From the NCBI GenBank assembly GCA_023150805.1, contig JAKLKF010000065.1:1-40857 (forward strand): 40,857 nucleotides of DNA. Direction: 5' to 3'. This DNA comes from Myxococcota bacterium (GTDB lineage: Bacteria; Myxococcota_A; UBA796; UBA2385). The notes below the pieces were generated by a model. That model made no database searches. It was not told the origin of the DNA and worked only from the letters and a program-made list of their open reading frames with translations. Shown here in pieces: positions 6,840 through 14,224 of the stretch (position 1 is the first letter of the stretch; each line of letters begins with the position of its first letter). Position numbers and translations under genes: made by a program.

Positions 6840-8914
6840 AGGCCGAGCTGTTCCTGGCCGTGCGCTGCGAGGAGCTGCCCGCGCGCTTCGTCACCCTGGC
6901 GGTCGAGCAGCTCGCCCAGGGCCTGCAGGGCCTGCTCAAGGGCCTGGACCACGGGGCGGTGCGCACCTGGGCCACCCCGCGCCGGATCGCCGTCGCCGTC
7001 GCCGACGTGGCGCCCGCCCGGCCCGTCGTCGAGCAGCTCGTGCTCGGCCCGGCCGCCGCCGCCGCCTTCCGCGACGGCCAGCCGACCCCGGCCGCCGTCG
7101 GCTTCGCCCGTGGCAAGGGGGTCGCGGTCGAGGACCTGGTCGTGGTCGACGGCCCCAAGGGCCCGGTGATCGCCGCGCGCACCCAGCAGGGCGGCGAGCG
7201 CACCGCCGACGTCGTGGCCGCCGGCCTGTCCGAGCTGGTGCTCGGCCTGCGCTTCCCGATGTCGATGCGCTGGCAGGCCGGCGCGGCCCGCTGGGCCCGC
7301 CCGATCCACGAGGTGATCGCCCTGTACGGCGGGCAGCGCATCGAGGCCGAGGTCGCGGGGATCCCGACCGGGACCACCACGGTCGGCCACCGCCTCTCCC
7401 CCGCGCCCTTCGCGGTGGACAGCGCCGAGGCCTGGGTCGAGGGGCTGCGCCGCCACCACGTCGAGCCCGACCGCGCCGCGCGCCGCGCCCGCATCCAGGC
7501 GGACCTGCAGCGCGCCGCGGCCGAGGCCGGGGCCGTGGTCCAGGTGGACGAGGCGCTGCTCGACGAGGTGACCGACCTGGTCGAGTGGCCCGTCCCCGTG
7601 CTCTGCACCTTCGACCGCGAGCTGCTCGACCTGCCGCCGCGGCTGCTGGTCGAGTCGATGCGCGTGCACCAGCGCGTCTTCCCCTTGTGGCAGCAGGACG
7701 CCCCCCAGCGCCTGGACCACCGCTTCCTGGCCGTCAGCAACCACCCCCTGGGCCGCCAGCCCGACACCGCCGCGACCATCGCGGGCGGCAACGCCAAGGT
7801 CATCGGCGCCCGCTTCCACGACGCCCGCTTCTTCTACGCCGAGGATCGCCGCAAGCGCCTGGAGGAGCACGACGCCGCCCTGGCGCGGATGCAGTGGATC
7901 CGCGGCGGCGGCACGATGCAGGACAAGGCGCGCCGCGTCAGTCGCCTGGCGCGCCTGCTGGCCAGCGACCTGGGCGCCGACCGCGAGGTGGCCGAGCGCG
8001 CCGGGCGCCTGTGCAAGGCCGACCTGGCCACCCAGATGGTGGGCGAGTTCCCCGAGCTGCAGGGCCACGTCGGCCGCCTGCTGGCCCGCCTCGACGGCGA
8101 GGCCGAGTCCACCGCCCTGGCCATCGAGGAGCACTACCTGCCCCGCTCGGCCAGCGACGGCCTGCCCACCACCCCCGCCGGCCGGGCGCTGGCCCTCGCC
8201 GACCGCCTGGACACCCTGGCCGGCTGCTTCGCCACCGGGATCCGGCTCAAGGGCAGCAGCGACCCGCTAGGCCTGCGGCGCGCCGCCGTGGGCCTGCTGC
8301 AGCTCGTGCTGGACGCCGGGCTGCGGCGCCCCCTGGGCGCGCTGTTCGACGAGGCGCTGCGCGGGCTGGGCGACGAGGTGCAGACGAAGGGCAGCGCCGG
8401 CGAGGCCCGCGACGAGCTGGTCGAGTTCACGCTCACCCGCCTGCGCGCCCTGCTGCGCGAGCGCCACGACACCGAGGTGGTGGACGCGGTGCTCGACTCC
8501 GGCGGGTCGCGGGACCCCGTCGCGCTGGAGGCGCGGGTCCGCGCGCTGTCGGAGCTGGCGCGCAGCGCGGACTTCGGCCCGCTCAAGACCACCTTCAAGC
8601 GCGTGATGGGCCTGACCCGCGAGCACGCCTCCGCCGCCTACGAGCCGGCGGACCTGGCCCACCCCGCCGAGCAGGAGCTGCACCGGGCGCTGGAGGCGGT
8701 CGTGCCTCGGGCCCGCAAGGAGGCCGAGGCCCTGCGCTACGACCGGTCCCTGGCCGCGCTGGCCGAGCTGAAGGCGCCGGTCGACGCCCTCTTCGACCAG
8801 GTGATGGTCATGGCCGAGGACCCCGCGGTGCGCGCCACCCGCCTGGGCCTGCTGCGGGCCATCGCCGAGGAGTTCCGCCGGGTGGCGGACTTCTCGCTGC
8901 TGTCGGCCGAGTAG
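6836..8914 (+). CDS. glyS: glycyl-tRNA synthetase beta subunit
   Basis: 692 aa, normal for GlyS, which binds tRNA-Gly and is needed for aminoacylation by the alpha-beta enzyme. The N-terminus MKAELFLAVRCEELPARFV is characteristic, as are ARWARPIHEVIALYG, ESMRVHQRVFPL, GGNAKVIGARFHDARFFYAED and an HD-like FPELQGHVGR segment. The C-terminal DALR-type anticodon-binding part is present (FDQVMVMAEDPAVRATRLGLL). ATG 6836 overlaps the glyQ stop by four bases and has a strong GGGAGGT ribosome site. A small unrelated gene starts three bases after the stop. Confidence 0.97.
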   Translation: MKAELFLAVRCEELPARFVTLAVEQLAQGLQGLLKGLDHGAVRTWATPRRIAVAVADVAPARPVVEQLVLGPAAAAAFRDGQPTPAAVGFARGKGVAVEDLVVVDGPKGPVIAARTQQGGERTADVVAAGLSELVLGLRFPMSMRWQAGAARWARPIHEVIALYGGQRIEAEVAGIPTGTTTVGHRLSPAPFAVDSAEAWVEGLRRHHVEPDRAARRARIQADLQRAAAEAGAVVQVDEALLDEVTDLVEWPVPVLCTFDRELLDLPPRLLVESMRVHQRVFPLWQQDAPQRLDHRFLAVSNHPLGRQPDTAATIAGGNAKVIGARFHDARFFYAEDRRKRLEEHDAALARMQWIRGGGTMQDKARRVSRLARLLASDLGADREVAERAGRLCKADLATQMVGEFPELQGHVGRLLARLDGEAESTALAIEEHYLPRSASDGLPTTPAGRALALADRLDTLAGCFATGIRLKGSSDPLGLRRAAVGLLQLVLDAGLRRPLGALFDEALRGLGDEVQTKGSAGEARDELVEFTLTRLRALLRERHDTEVVDAVLDSGGSRDPVALEARVRALSELARSADFGPLKTTFKRVMGLTREHASAAYEPADLAHPAEQELHRALEAVVPRARKEAEALRYDRSLAALAELKAPVDALFDQVMVMAEDPAVRATRLGLLRAIAEEFRRVADFSLLSAE

Positions 8915-8917
8915 CCG

Positions 8918-9364
8918 ATGCAGGCGCTGCTGCAGGAGCTGGGCCACCGCCTGCCGGCCAGCCCCCGGATCGCCCTGGTCGGCCCGCGGGCGGCCTCCCT
9001 GCGCGACGCGGTCCGCGCCGCCCACCCCCAGGCCGAGGTCACCGCCGTCGCCCAGGGCGATCCGCGCGACGCGGCCGGGCCGAACCTGGACCTGGTGGCC
9101 TGCGCCGACCTGGCGCCGGCCCAGGCGGGCGAGACCCTGGCCACCCTGCGCCAGGCGCTGCGGCCGGGGGGCGCGCTGCTGCTGGTCCTGGAGGACGGCT
9201 GGACCGCCCCGACCCTGCGAGCCGCCCTGGAGGCCGCCGACCTCGAGGTCCAGCGGATCGGCCCGGCCTCGCGCACCGGCCTGGGCCTGCGCGCCCGCGC
9301 GGGCCTGCCCGCGCGCACCCTGGTCGCCCGCGCGCTGCGCCACCCGGGTACCGCCCAGCACTGA
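8918..9364 (+). CDS. small methyltransferase-fold-like protein
   Basis: 148 aa, three bases after glyS. The sequence alternates beta strands and helices: RIALVGPRAASLRDAV, AEVTAVAQGD, LDLVACADLAP, and LRQALRPGGALLLVLEDG, the last being the strand-4/5 signature of class I SAM-dependent methyltransferases. The usual glycine-rich loop (E/DxGxGxG) is replaced by VGPRAASL and the protein is only about two thirds of the common length, so an active enzyme is doubtful. Its last codons and stop lie inside a 14-bp tandem repeat. Role unknown. Confidence 0.6.
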   Translation: MQALLQELGHRLPASPRIALVGPRAASLRDAVRAAHPQAEVTAVAQGDPRDAAGPNLDLVACADLAPAQAGETLATLRQALRPGGALLLVLEDGWTAPTLRAALEAADLEVQRIGPASRTGLGLRARAGLPARTLVARALRHPGTAQH

Positions 9365-9392
9365 CCGCCCAGCACTGACCGCCCAGCACTGT
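9351..9392 (+). repeat. 14-bp tandem repeat, three copies, spanning a stop codon
   Basis: The unit CCGCCCAGCACTGA occurs at 9351-9364, 9365-9378 and, with the last two bases changed, at 9379-9392. The first copy supplies the last codons and the TGA of the upstream gene. Because 14 is not a multiple of three, the copies read in different frames. Confidence 0.9.
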
Positions 9393-9443
9393 GCCCCCCC
9401 GCCGCGGGCCCCTCGCGGGCGATAGCCTGGGCCAGGAGGTCCC

Positions 9444-9941
9444 ATGTTGCTCACGCTGGCCGACCGCGCCTTCCTGGCAGAGGTGCCCCTCTTCTCCGCC
9501 TTCGACCGCGCCGAGCTGGCGACGATCAGCAACTACCTCGAGGCCCGAGAGGCCGAGCCGGGCCAGGTGATCATCTGGTCGGACAGCGACCACCGCTCGC
9601 TCTTCGTCCTGGCGAAGGGGCAGGTGGTGGTCACCATCCAGGTGCGGGGCGAGGTGGAGAGCGTGCTCGCCCACCTGGGTCCGGGGGCGCACTTCGGCGA
9701 GCTGACCTTCATCGACGGCCAGCCGGCCGCCGGCTCGGTCACGGCCGAGTCCGCCTGCCGGCTCCTGGTGATCCCCATCGACCGGATGCGGGCCCTGCGC
9801 GACGAGCAGAGCCCCCTGTTCGGCAAGCTGGCCTGGGCCATGCTCAAGGACCTGGCGCAGAAGCTGCGGCACACCAACGAGAAGGTGCTGGACGCGGTGC
9901 TGTGGGGCCTGGACGCGGCCCAGATCGACCCCGCCGGCTGA
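9444..9941 (+). CDS. cyclic-nucleotide-binding-domain protein without output domain, degenerate pocket
   Basis: 165 aa: a single cNMP-binding fold of the CRP/PKA-R type. VPLFSAFDRAELATISNYL gives the N-terminal helices. The beta-roll follows, with PGQVIIWSDSD, SLFVLAKGQVVVTI and FGELTFIDGQPAAGSV, and a C-terminal helix comes last. No HTH follows. In CRP the phosphate cassette continues GQ-x-R-S; here the equivalent residues are Ala95 and Ala96, so the arginine and serine that hold the cyclic phosphate are missing. It may bind another ligand or act as a protein-interaction module. The start is firm: AGGAGGT sits six bases ahead of ATG 9444, and TAGCCT (9423-9428) lies just upstream. Convergent with the M50 gene. 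Confidence 0.85.
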   Translation: MLLTLADRAFLAEVPLFSAFDRAELATISNYLEAREAEPGQVIIWSDSDHRSLFVLAKGQVVVTIQVRGEVESVLAHLGPGAHFGELTFIDGQPAAGSVTAESACRLLVIPIDRMRALRDEQSPLFGKLAWAMLKDLAQKLRHTNEKVLDAVLWGLDAAQIDPAG

Positions 9942-9958
9942 GCGCCAAGGCCGGCGGG
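9930..9958. terminator. bidirectional hairpin between convergent genes
   Basis: A perfect 9-bp inverted repeat: CCCGCCGGC (9930-9938) and GCCGGCGGG (9950-9958), with an 11-base loop containing the stop codon of the cNMP-domain gene. It lies two bases from the stop of the convergent M50 gene, so it can serve both transcripts. No U-tract. Confidence 0.55.
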
Positions 9959-9960
9959 CC

Positions 9961-11172
9961 TCAGGAGCCCGGCAGGCGACCGGCCAGCCAGGCGCCCACG
10001 AGCAGGCCCACCGCCGCCCAGGTCCCCACCAGGCCGCCCAGGTAGAGGGCCGCGGGCCCGCGCGGCCGGTCGAGGCCCTCCGGCGCCCGGCCCAGGGCCG
10101 CCTGCAGCAGGGCGCCGGCGCGCCGCCGGAGCAGCGACACCCGCAGCAGCTCGGACAGGGCGTGGTAGCCGTCCTCCTGCAGCCCGTGGAAGGGCCAGGC
10201 GGTGAACAGCGCCAGGGCCAGGTTCACGTCGGCGACGCCGACCCACACCGCGCGGGCCCAGGGGTCCGCCGACAGCGCGGCCGCCGCGGTCGCGCCCCCG
10301 ACCAGGACCAGGTTGGCCAGCGGCCCGGCCAGGTCGACGACGACCCGGCCGGCGCGGGTGGAGAGCGACATGTCCGTGACGTCGACGTAGAACGAGGGCA
10401 GCACGTAGTCGAGCACGGTGATGCCCACCGCCCGCACCCGCCGACCGTGCGCCTTGCAGGCCATGCCGTGCGCCAGCTCGTGCACCGCCATGCACAGGGG
10501 CAGCAGGCCCGCGAACTGCAGCGCCGCGGCCCAGGTGGGCAGCGGGGCCGTGTCCAGGCCTCCTCCCGCGCGCAGCACGGCCCACGCCGCGGTCCCCGCC
10601 AGCGCCAGGGCGACCCAGCCCGCCAGGGCCCGCCGGGTCCACAGCGGGCGCAGCGCCCGGTGCAGGCGCGTGAAGGCCCGGTCCACCCCCTCCTCCCAGC
10701 GCCGGTCGAAGGTGGCGACGGCGCGCGCCAGGCTCTGCACCTGCGGCCCGCCCGGGACCCGCTGCGCGCGAAGCAGCCGGCTCCTGCTGCTGGTCTGGAC
10801 CAGCCCGGCACCGCGCAGCCGCCCCAGGGTGCTCCGGATCTCGTCGAAGTCGAAGCGGCCGAACTCGAAGACCAGCGCGGCCGCCAGGTCCTGGATGCTG
10901 TGCCGGCCGTCCATGCGCTCCCAGATCCGGTACTCGTGCTCGCTGAGCCGGACGACGCGGTCCCCCTCCCGCAGCCGCAGGGCGAAGACCCGGCCGGTGG
11001 CCTCGTCGAGCACGGCCACCTCGGCCACCGCCTCCTCCACGCGCCGCGGCTTCATCCGCAGGAAAGCGCGATCCGGCGCGTAGACCTTGATCTCGAAGGA
11101 CGCGCCGGCCCCCTCGGCGCCGCGCTTGCGGATCAGCAGCTCCAGGCCCGGGCGAGGCGGTCTTGGGGGCAT
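9961..11172 (-). CDS. M50-family membrane zinc metalloprotease with N-terminal PqqD/RRE-like domain
   Basis: 403 aa. Residues about 52-127 look like a PqqD-type winged helix (RVFALRLREGDRVVRLSEHE, then a three-helix region ending LGRLRGAGLV), the fold used as a RiPP recognition element. Membrane helices follow. The zinc site HELAH (231-235) lies in a helix, with a second-site aspartate in QEDGYH (334) and AGPLANL at 282-288. This fits the 'putative peptide zinc metalloprotease' branch of site-2 proteases, often found with peptide export or modification genes. No Shine-Dalgarno precedes ATG 11172, but an extended -10 (TGATACGCT) lies 12 bases upstream. It is divergent from the isoprenoid-fold gene and ends at a shared hairpin. 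Substrate unknown; the nearby NHLP-type peptide is a candidate by proximity only. Confidence 0.85.
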   Translation of the reverse strand: MPPRPPRPGLELLIRKRGAEGAGASFEIKVYAPDRAFLRMKPRRVEEAVAEVAVLDEATGRVFALRLREGDRVVRLSEHEYRIWERMDGRHSIQDLAAALVFEFGRFDFDEIRSTLGRLRGAGLVQTSSRSRLLRAQRVPGGPQVQSLARAVATFDRRWEEGVDRAFTRLHRALRPLWTRRALAGWVALALAGTAAWAVLRAGGGLDTAPLPTWAAALQFAGLLPLCMAVHELAHGMACKAHGRRVRAVGITVLDYVLPSFYVDVTDMSLSTRAGRVVVDLAGPLANLVLVGGATAAAALSADPWARAVWVGVADVNLALALFTAWPFHGLQEDGYHALSELLRVSLLRRRAGALLQAALGRAPEGLDRPRGPAALYLGGLVGTWAAVGLLVGAWLAGRLPGS

Positions 11173-11184
11173 CGACGAGAGAAG

Positions 11185-11194
11185 AGCGTATCAT
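11185..11194. promoter_or_regulatory. overlapping divergent -10 elements
   Basis: In the 48-base divergent gap the minus strand reads TGATACGCT (11193 to 11185), an extended -10 twelve bases before the M50 ATG. The plus strand reads TATCAT (11189-11194), 5 of 6 to TATAAT, 26 bases before GTG 11221. The two sites overlap, so the promoters would compete. No good -35 was seen for either. Confidence 0.35.
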
Positions 11195-11220
11195 CCGATC
11201 CCGCAATCCCCGGGGGCGAG

Positions 11221-12135
11221 GTGGACGAACCGGCGCTGCACCAGGAGGTGATCGAGGGGCTGGACGGCTGGGCCGCGGGCCTGGGGCCGACGCTGGCGGC
11301 GGCGTGGGGCGCCCTGCGCGCGCGGCTCCGCCTGGACGCTCCTCCCGGCTACTTCCTCCACCCCCTGGCCCTCCCGGTCCTGCAGCTCCCGGTGTGGGTG
11401 GCCGCGGGTCCGGCGCCGGCGCCCCCCGCGCGGGTGCGGGCGGCGGTGGACAGCGCCGCGGCGGGCTACCTGGGCGTCCGTGTCCTCGACGACCTGCTCG
11501 ACGAGCAGGTGGCGGAGGGGCCGGCCACCTGGATGCTCGCCCAGGCGCTGCTGGCCCGCCACCACGCCCTGGCGGGGCAGGTGGCCGCCGACTGTCCCGC
11601 CTGGCACGAGCTCTCCGGCCGCCGGTGGGCCGCCTTCGCCGAGGCGATGGCCCGCGAGGCGACGCTCTCGCCGGAGCAGGCGCTCGACCCGGCCCTGTTC
11701 CACCTCCTGCTGCAGCGCTCGGGGCCGCTGGTCCTGCCTCCTGCGGCGCTGCTGCTGCCCGCCGCGCCGGCGCTGCTGGGTCCGCTGTGCGCCCTCGTCG
11801 ACGACCTGGCCCACAGCCACCAGCTCTTCACCGACGCCGTCGACGCGGAGAAGGACCTGCGCCACGGCAACCGCAGCCACGTGCTCGACCGCATGGGGGC
11901 GGCGCAGGGGCCCGCCGCCGTCCGCCGCCGCCTGTACCTGGAGGGCGGCCTGGACCAGGTCTTCGACGAGGCGGTCGCCCTGGTGGGGTCCGCGCGCGCC
12001 CACGCCCGCGCGGCGGGGCTGACCGCGGCGGAGGGCTGGCTGGACCGCCGCCTGCGCACCATGGAGGAGGTGCGGCGACAGGCCTTCGCCCGCTTGTTTC
12101 ACCTGTTGATCGACAAGCTGTCCCCAGACCACTGA
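11221..12135 (+). CDS. class I isoprenoid-synthase-fold enzyme
   Basis: 304 aa, almost wholly helical. It has two acidic motifs facing each other in the fold: VRVLDDLLDE (Asp90, Asp91, Asp94) and QLFTDAVDAEKDLRHGN (Asp205, Asp208, Asp212). This is the arrangement of class I prenyl-diphosphate enzymes, where the aspartates hold Mg2+ and the diphosphate. The second motif looks more like squalene/phytoene-synthase-type proteins than the polyprenyl synthase DDxxD. Product and substrate cannot be told. Start GTG 11221 has a GGGGGCGAG just upstream; the gene is divergent from the protease. It is followed, after a 91-base gap with its own promoter-like site, by the NHLP-type peptide and a class II cyclase-like gene. 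A non-enzymatic role is possible. Confidence 0.75.
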   Translation: MDEPALHQEVIEGLDGWAAGLGPTLAAAWGALRARLRLDAPPGYFLHPLALPVLQLPVWVAAGPAPAPPARVRAAVDSAAAGYLGVRVLDDLLDEQVAEGPATWMLAQALLARHHALAGQVAADCPAWHELSGRRWAAFAEAMAREATLSPEQALDPALFHLLLQRSGPLVLPPAALLLPAAPALLGPLCALVDDLAHSHQLFTDAVDAEKDLRHGNRSHVLDRMGAAQGPAAVRRRLYLEGGLDQVFDEAVALVGSARAHARAAGLTAAEGWLDRRLRTMEEVRRQAFARLFHLLIDKLSPDH

Positions 12136-12151
12136 TCACAGGCAGCGCCGG

Positions 12152-12160
12152 TGGTAGCAT
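12152..12160 (+). promoter_or_regulatory. extended -10 promoter for the NHLP-peptide operon
   Basis: TGGTAGCAT: the TG-N extension followed by TAGCAT, a good -10 for a GC-rich genome. The expected start is near 12167, inside the left arm of a perfect inverted repeat. No clear -35, as is common with extended -10 sites. Confidence 0.45.
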
Positions 12161-12186
12161 GTGCGTGGGAGACGGGTCCCACGCAC
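12161..12186 (+). promoter_or_regulatory. perfect 10-bp inverted repeat in the leader of the NHLP-peptide gene
   Basis: GTGCGTGGGA (12161-12170) and TCCCACGCAC (12177-12186) are exact reverse complements around a six-base loop. The repeat begins at the base after the -10 hexamer. It may be an operator for a dimeric regulator, a 5' mRNA-stabilising stem, or the terminator of the upstream gene (stop at 12135); there is no U-tract. Confidence 0.6.
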
Positions 12187-12226
12187 CCCACGACGGGGAA
12201 CGCCCGCACCGGGCAAGGAGCTGGCC

Positions 12227-12439
12227 ATGGCAGGCAAGGAAGAGCTGATCGGTCGCGCCGTCATCGACGCCGACTTCCGCAGGCGGCTGCTCGCCGACCC
12301 GCAGGGCACGATCGAGGCCGAGGGCTTCGACGTCGAGCCCGAGCTGGTCGCGCAGCTCAAGGCCCTGGACCCCGCCGCGGCCGAAGCTGCCGCGGCCGGA
12401 CTCGACCAGGCCTTCGCCGAGCGCCGGGCGGCGAGCTAG
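12227..12439 (+). CDS. NHLP-clan (Os1348-like) RiPP-leader-like small protein
   Basis: 70 aa. The segment GRAVIDADFRRRLLADPQG (9-27) is the hallmark of the nitrile-hydratase-like leader peptide clan, close to what is called the Os1348 family: an amphipathic helix, DxDFRxxLLxDP, then EAEGFDVEPE. In RiPP systems such domains are leaders that recruit modifying enzymes. The tail after residue 48 is Ala/Glu-rich, has no Cys, Thr, Trp or Tyr, a single Ser as the last residue, and no Gly-Gly cleavage site, so an ordinary core is not evident. AAGGAG six bases before ATG 12227 fixes the start. The class II cyclase-like gene starts three bases after the stop. It could be a leader acting in trans, a carrier, or a regulatory adaptor. 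Confidence 0.8.
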   Translation: MAGKEELIGRAVIDADFRRRLLADPQGTIEAEGFDVEPELVAQLKALDPAAAEAAAAGLDQAFAERRAAS

Positions 12440-12442
12440 CGC

Positions 12443-14224
12443 GTGCAGGCTGCGTCCGCCGGGCCCTGGCCCCCGCCGGGCGCGCTGGTGGACCGGTCGG
12501 GAGCCGGCGGCGAGGTCCCGGATCCCCTCGCCGCCGGCGCTCTCGCGTCCGCCCCCTGGACCGCATGGTCGTGCGCGTTGTGCCAGGTGTGGCGGCTCGA
12601 CCCCGCGCTGGCGCAGGCGCTGCCCCGCCTGGGTGGAGACGGCCCGCTGCCCGCGCCGGGCGTCGCCTGGGCCCTGGCGCGAGAGGACGCCGCCACCGTC
12701 CTGGAGGCGGCCGTGCGCGCCCGGGGGGACGAGGGGCCGGCGGCGCTGGCCTTCGGGCTGCCGGCGGCACGCGCGGGCCTGCCCCTCGCCGCCACCTGGC
12801 TGGCCGCCGCCTCGCGGGCGGTGGCCCTGCACGAAGCGCGCCTCGCCCTGTGGCTGGACCCCCAGGACCGGGCGCTCCAGGAGGCGCACCCCTCCCCCCT
12901 GCTGCGCGTGTGGCTGGAGGATCCGGAGGTCGGGCCCCTCCTGCGCCTGGCCCTGGCCGGCCGTCGCCAGGCCGCCCCTCGCCGGCACGAGCTGCTCCAC
13001 CTGCTCGCCTCCCCCGCCGCCCGCGCGGCGGAGCAGCAGGCGTGGTCTGCGGCCCTGGCGGAGGTGGAGACCGCGGACCCGCCGGCGCCGCTGGCCCGCT
13101 GGGTGCAGGGTCTGCGGCAGGGCGCGGCCTGGCTGGACTCGGCCGCCGCCTTCCGGGCGCTGGCCAACACCATCCGCCCCCGCACCCGCCCCCCCGACGG
13201 CCCGGCGCTGGACCGGGTCGAGCAGGCCGCGGCCACCTTCCTCCTGCGACCCGGCGGCCTGGAGAGCACCTGGGAGCACCAGCGCTGGGGGGTGGGCGAC
13301 CACACCGGCCCCCTCTACAACCGCTACTTCCCCGAGGGCGTGGTCGAGCAGGCCCTCGTCGAGGCCGGCGTCGACCGGCGGCCGGCCATCGGCGCGCTGC
13401 TGCGCCGGCTGCCCGACGAGCTGCGCTGGTACCGCCGCCCCGGCGACGCGGCCGAGGGGGGGGAGGGCGCCACCTGGAAGGGCATCCCGCCCGACGCCGA
13501 CAGCCTGGGCCTGGCCCTGCAGCTCGCGGCGATCGCGCCCGTCCTGCCGGCGGGGCGCGCCGAGGGCTGGCTGCGCTACCTGTGGGCCAGCCTGCCACCG
13601 GACCGCCGCCTGCCCACCTGGTTCTACCGCGCCCCCGACGGCGGCCCCAGCATCCAGGGCCCCGCCTGGCAGTTCGCCAGCGACGACTGCACGACGGTCC
13701 GCCTGACCTGCATGACGGGCCTCTTGGAGTGCGGCCTTCCGGGGACCCGGTCGCTGGTCCGGGACAACCTGGCCTTCACGCTCCCTCGCTTCGGCGGCGA
13801 CGCGCCGGCGGGCGACTTCTTCTACACGCAGGCCACGGCCGAGCTCTACCTGCTGCGCTTCGCCGCGCGCTGGGTGGCGCGCCTGCCCGGGGAGGCGGCC
13901 ACCGCCGAGGTGGTGGCCACGGCGCGGGCCGTCGCCGAGCGCCAGGCGCGCGCCCAGGAGCTGGACGGCGGCTGGGGCAGCCCGCACGAGACGGGCCTGC
14001 GGCTGGAGGGGCTGGCCCGCTGGCATGCGGTCCCCGCGGCGCTGGCCCGGGGGCTGCGCTTCCTGGAGGAGGCCCAGCGACCCGACGGGAGCTGGCCCTC
14101 CGCGCCCTTCTACCTGATGCCCGGGAAGAGCCTGCACCACGTCGAGTACCTGGCGAGCACCGAGGTGACGACGGCGTTATGCCTGCGGGCCGTGCACCTG
14201 GCACGCCGTGGGATCCTCACCTGA
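12443..14224 (+). CDS. class II terpene-cyclase-like (prenyltransferase/squalene oxidase repeat) protein
   Basis: 593 aa. The C-terminal half (about 300-593) resembles the alpha-alpha barrel of squalene-hopene-cyclase-type proteins. QW-like repeats are DGGWGS (508-513) and DGSWPS (548-553). KGIPPDADSLGLAL occupies the place of the DxDD acid motif but reads Asp351-Ala-Asp353-Ser354. A second acidic segment, FASDDCTTVRL, has Asp414 and Asp415. Residues 1-300 are Ala/Leu-rich helices that I do not recognise; active class II cyclases are usually similar or somewhat longer overall. It starts at GTG 12443, three bases after the NHLP peptide, so translation is probably coupled. It overlaps the cyclase gene downstream if that starts at 14179. 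Whether it protonates a terpene or merely keeps the fold is open. Confidence 0.75.
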   Translation: MQAASAGPWPPPGALVDRSGAGGEVPDPLAAGALASAPWTAWSCALCQVWRLDPALAQALPRLGGDGPLPAPGVAWALAREDAATVLEAAVRARGDEGPAALAFGLPAARAGLPLAATWLAAASRAVALHEARLALWLDPQDRALQEAHPSPLLRVWLEDPEVGPLLRLALAGRRQAAPRRHELLHLLASPAARAAEQQAWSAALAEVETADPPAPLARWVQGLRQGAAWLDSAAAFRALANTIRPRTRPPDGPALDRVEQAAATFLLRPGGLESTWEHQRWGVGDHTGPLYNRYFPEGVVEQALVEAGVDRRPAIGALLRRLPDELRWYRRPGDAAEGGEGATWKGIPPDADSLGLALQLAAIAPVLPAGRAEGWLRYLWASLPPDRRLPTWFYRAPDGGPSIQGPAWQFASDDCTTVRLTCMTGLLECGLPGTRSLVRDNLAFTLPRFGGDAPAGDFFYTQATAELYLLRFAARWVARLPGEAATAEVVATARAVAERQARAQELDGGWGSPHETGLRLEGLARWHAVPAALARGLRFLEEAQRPDGSWPSAPFYLMPGKSLHHVEYLASTEVTTALCLRAVHLARRGILT

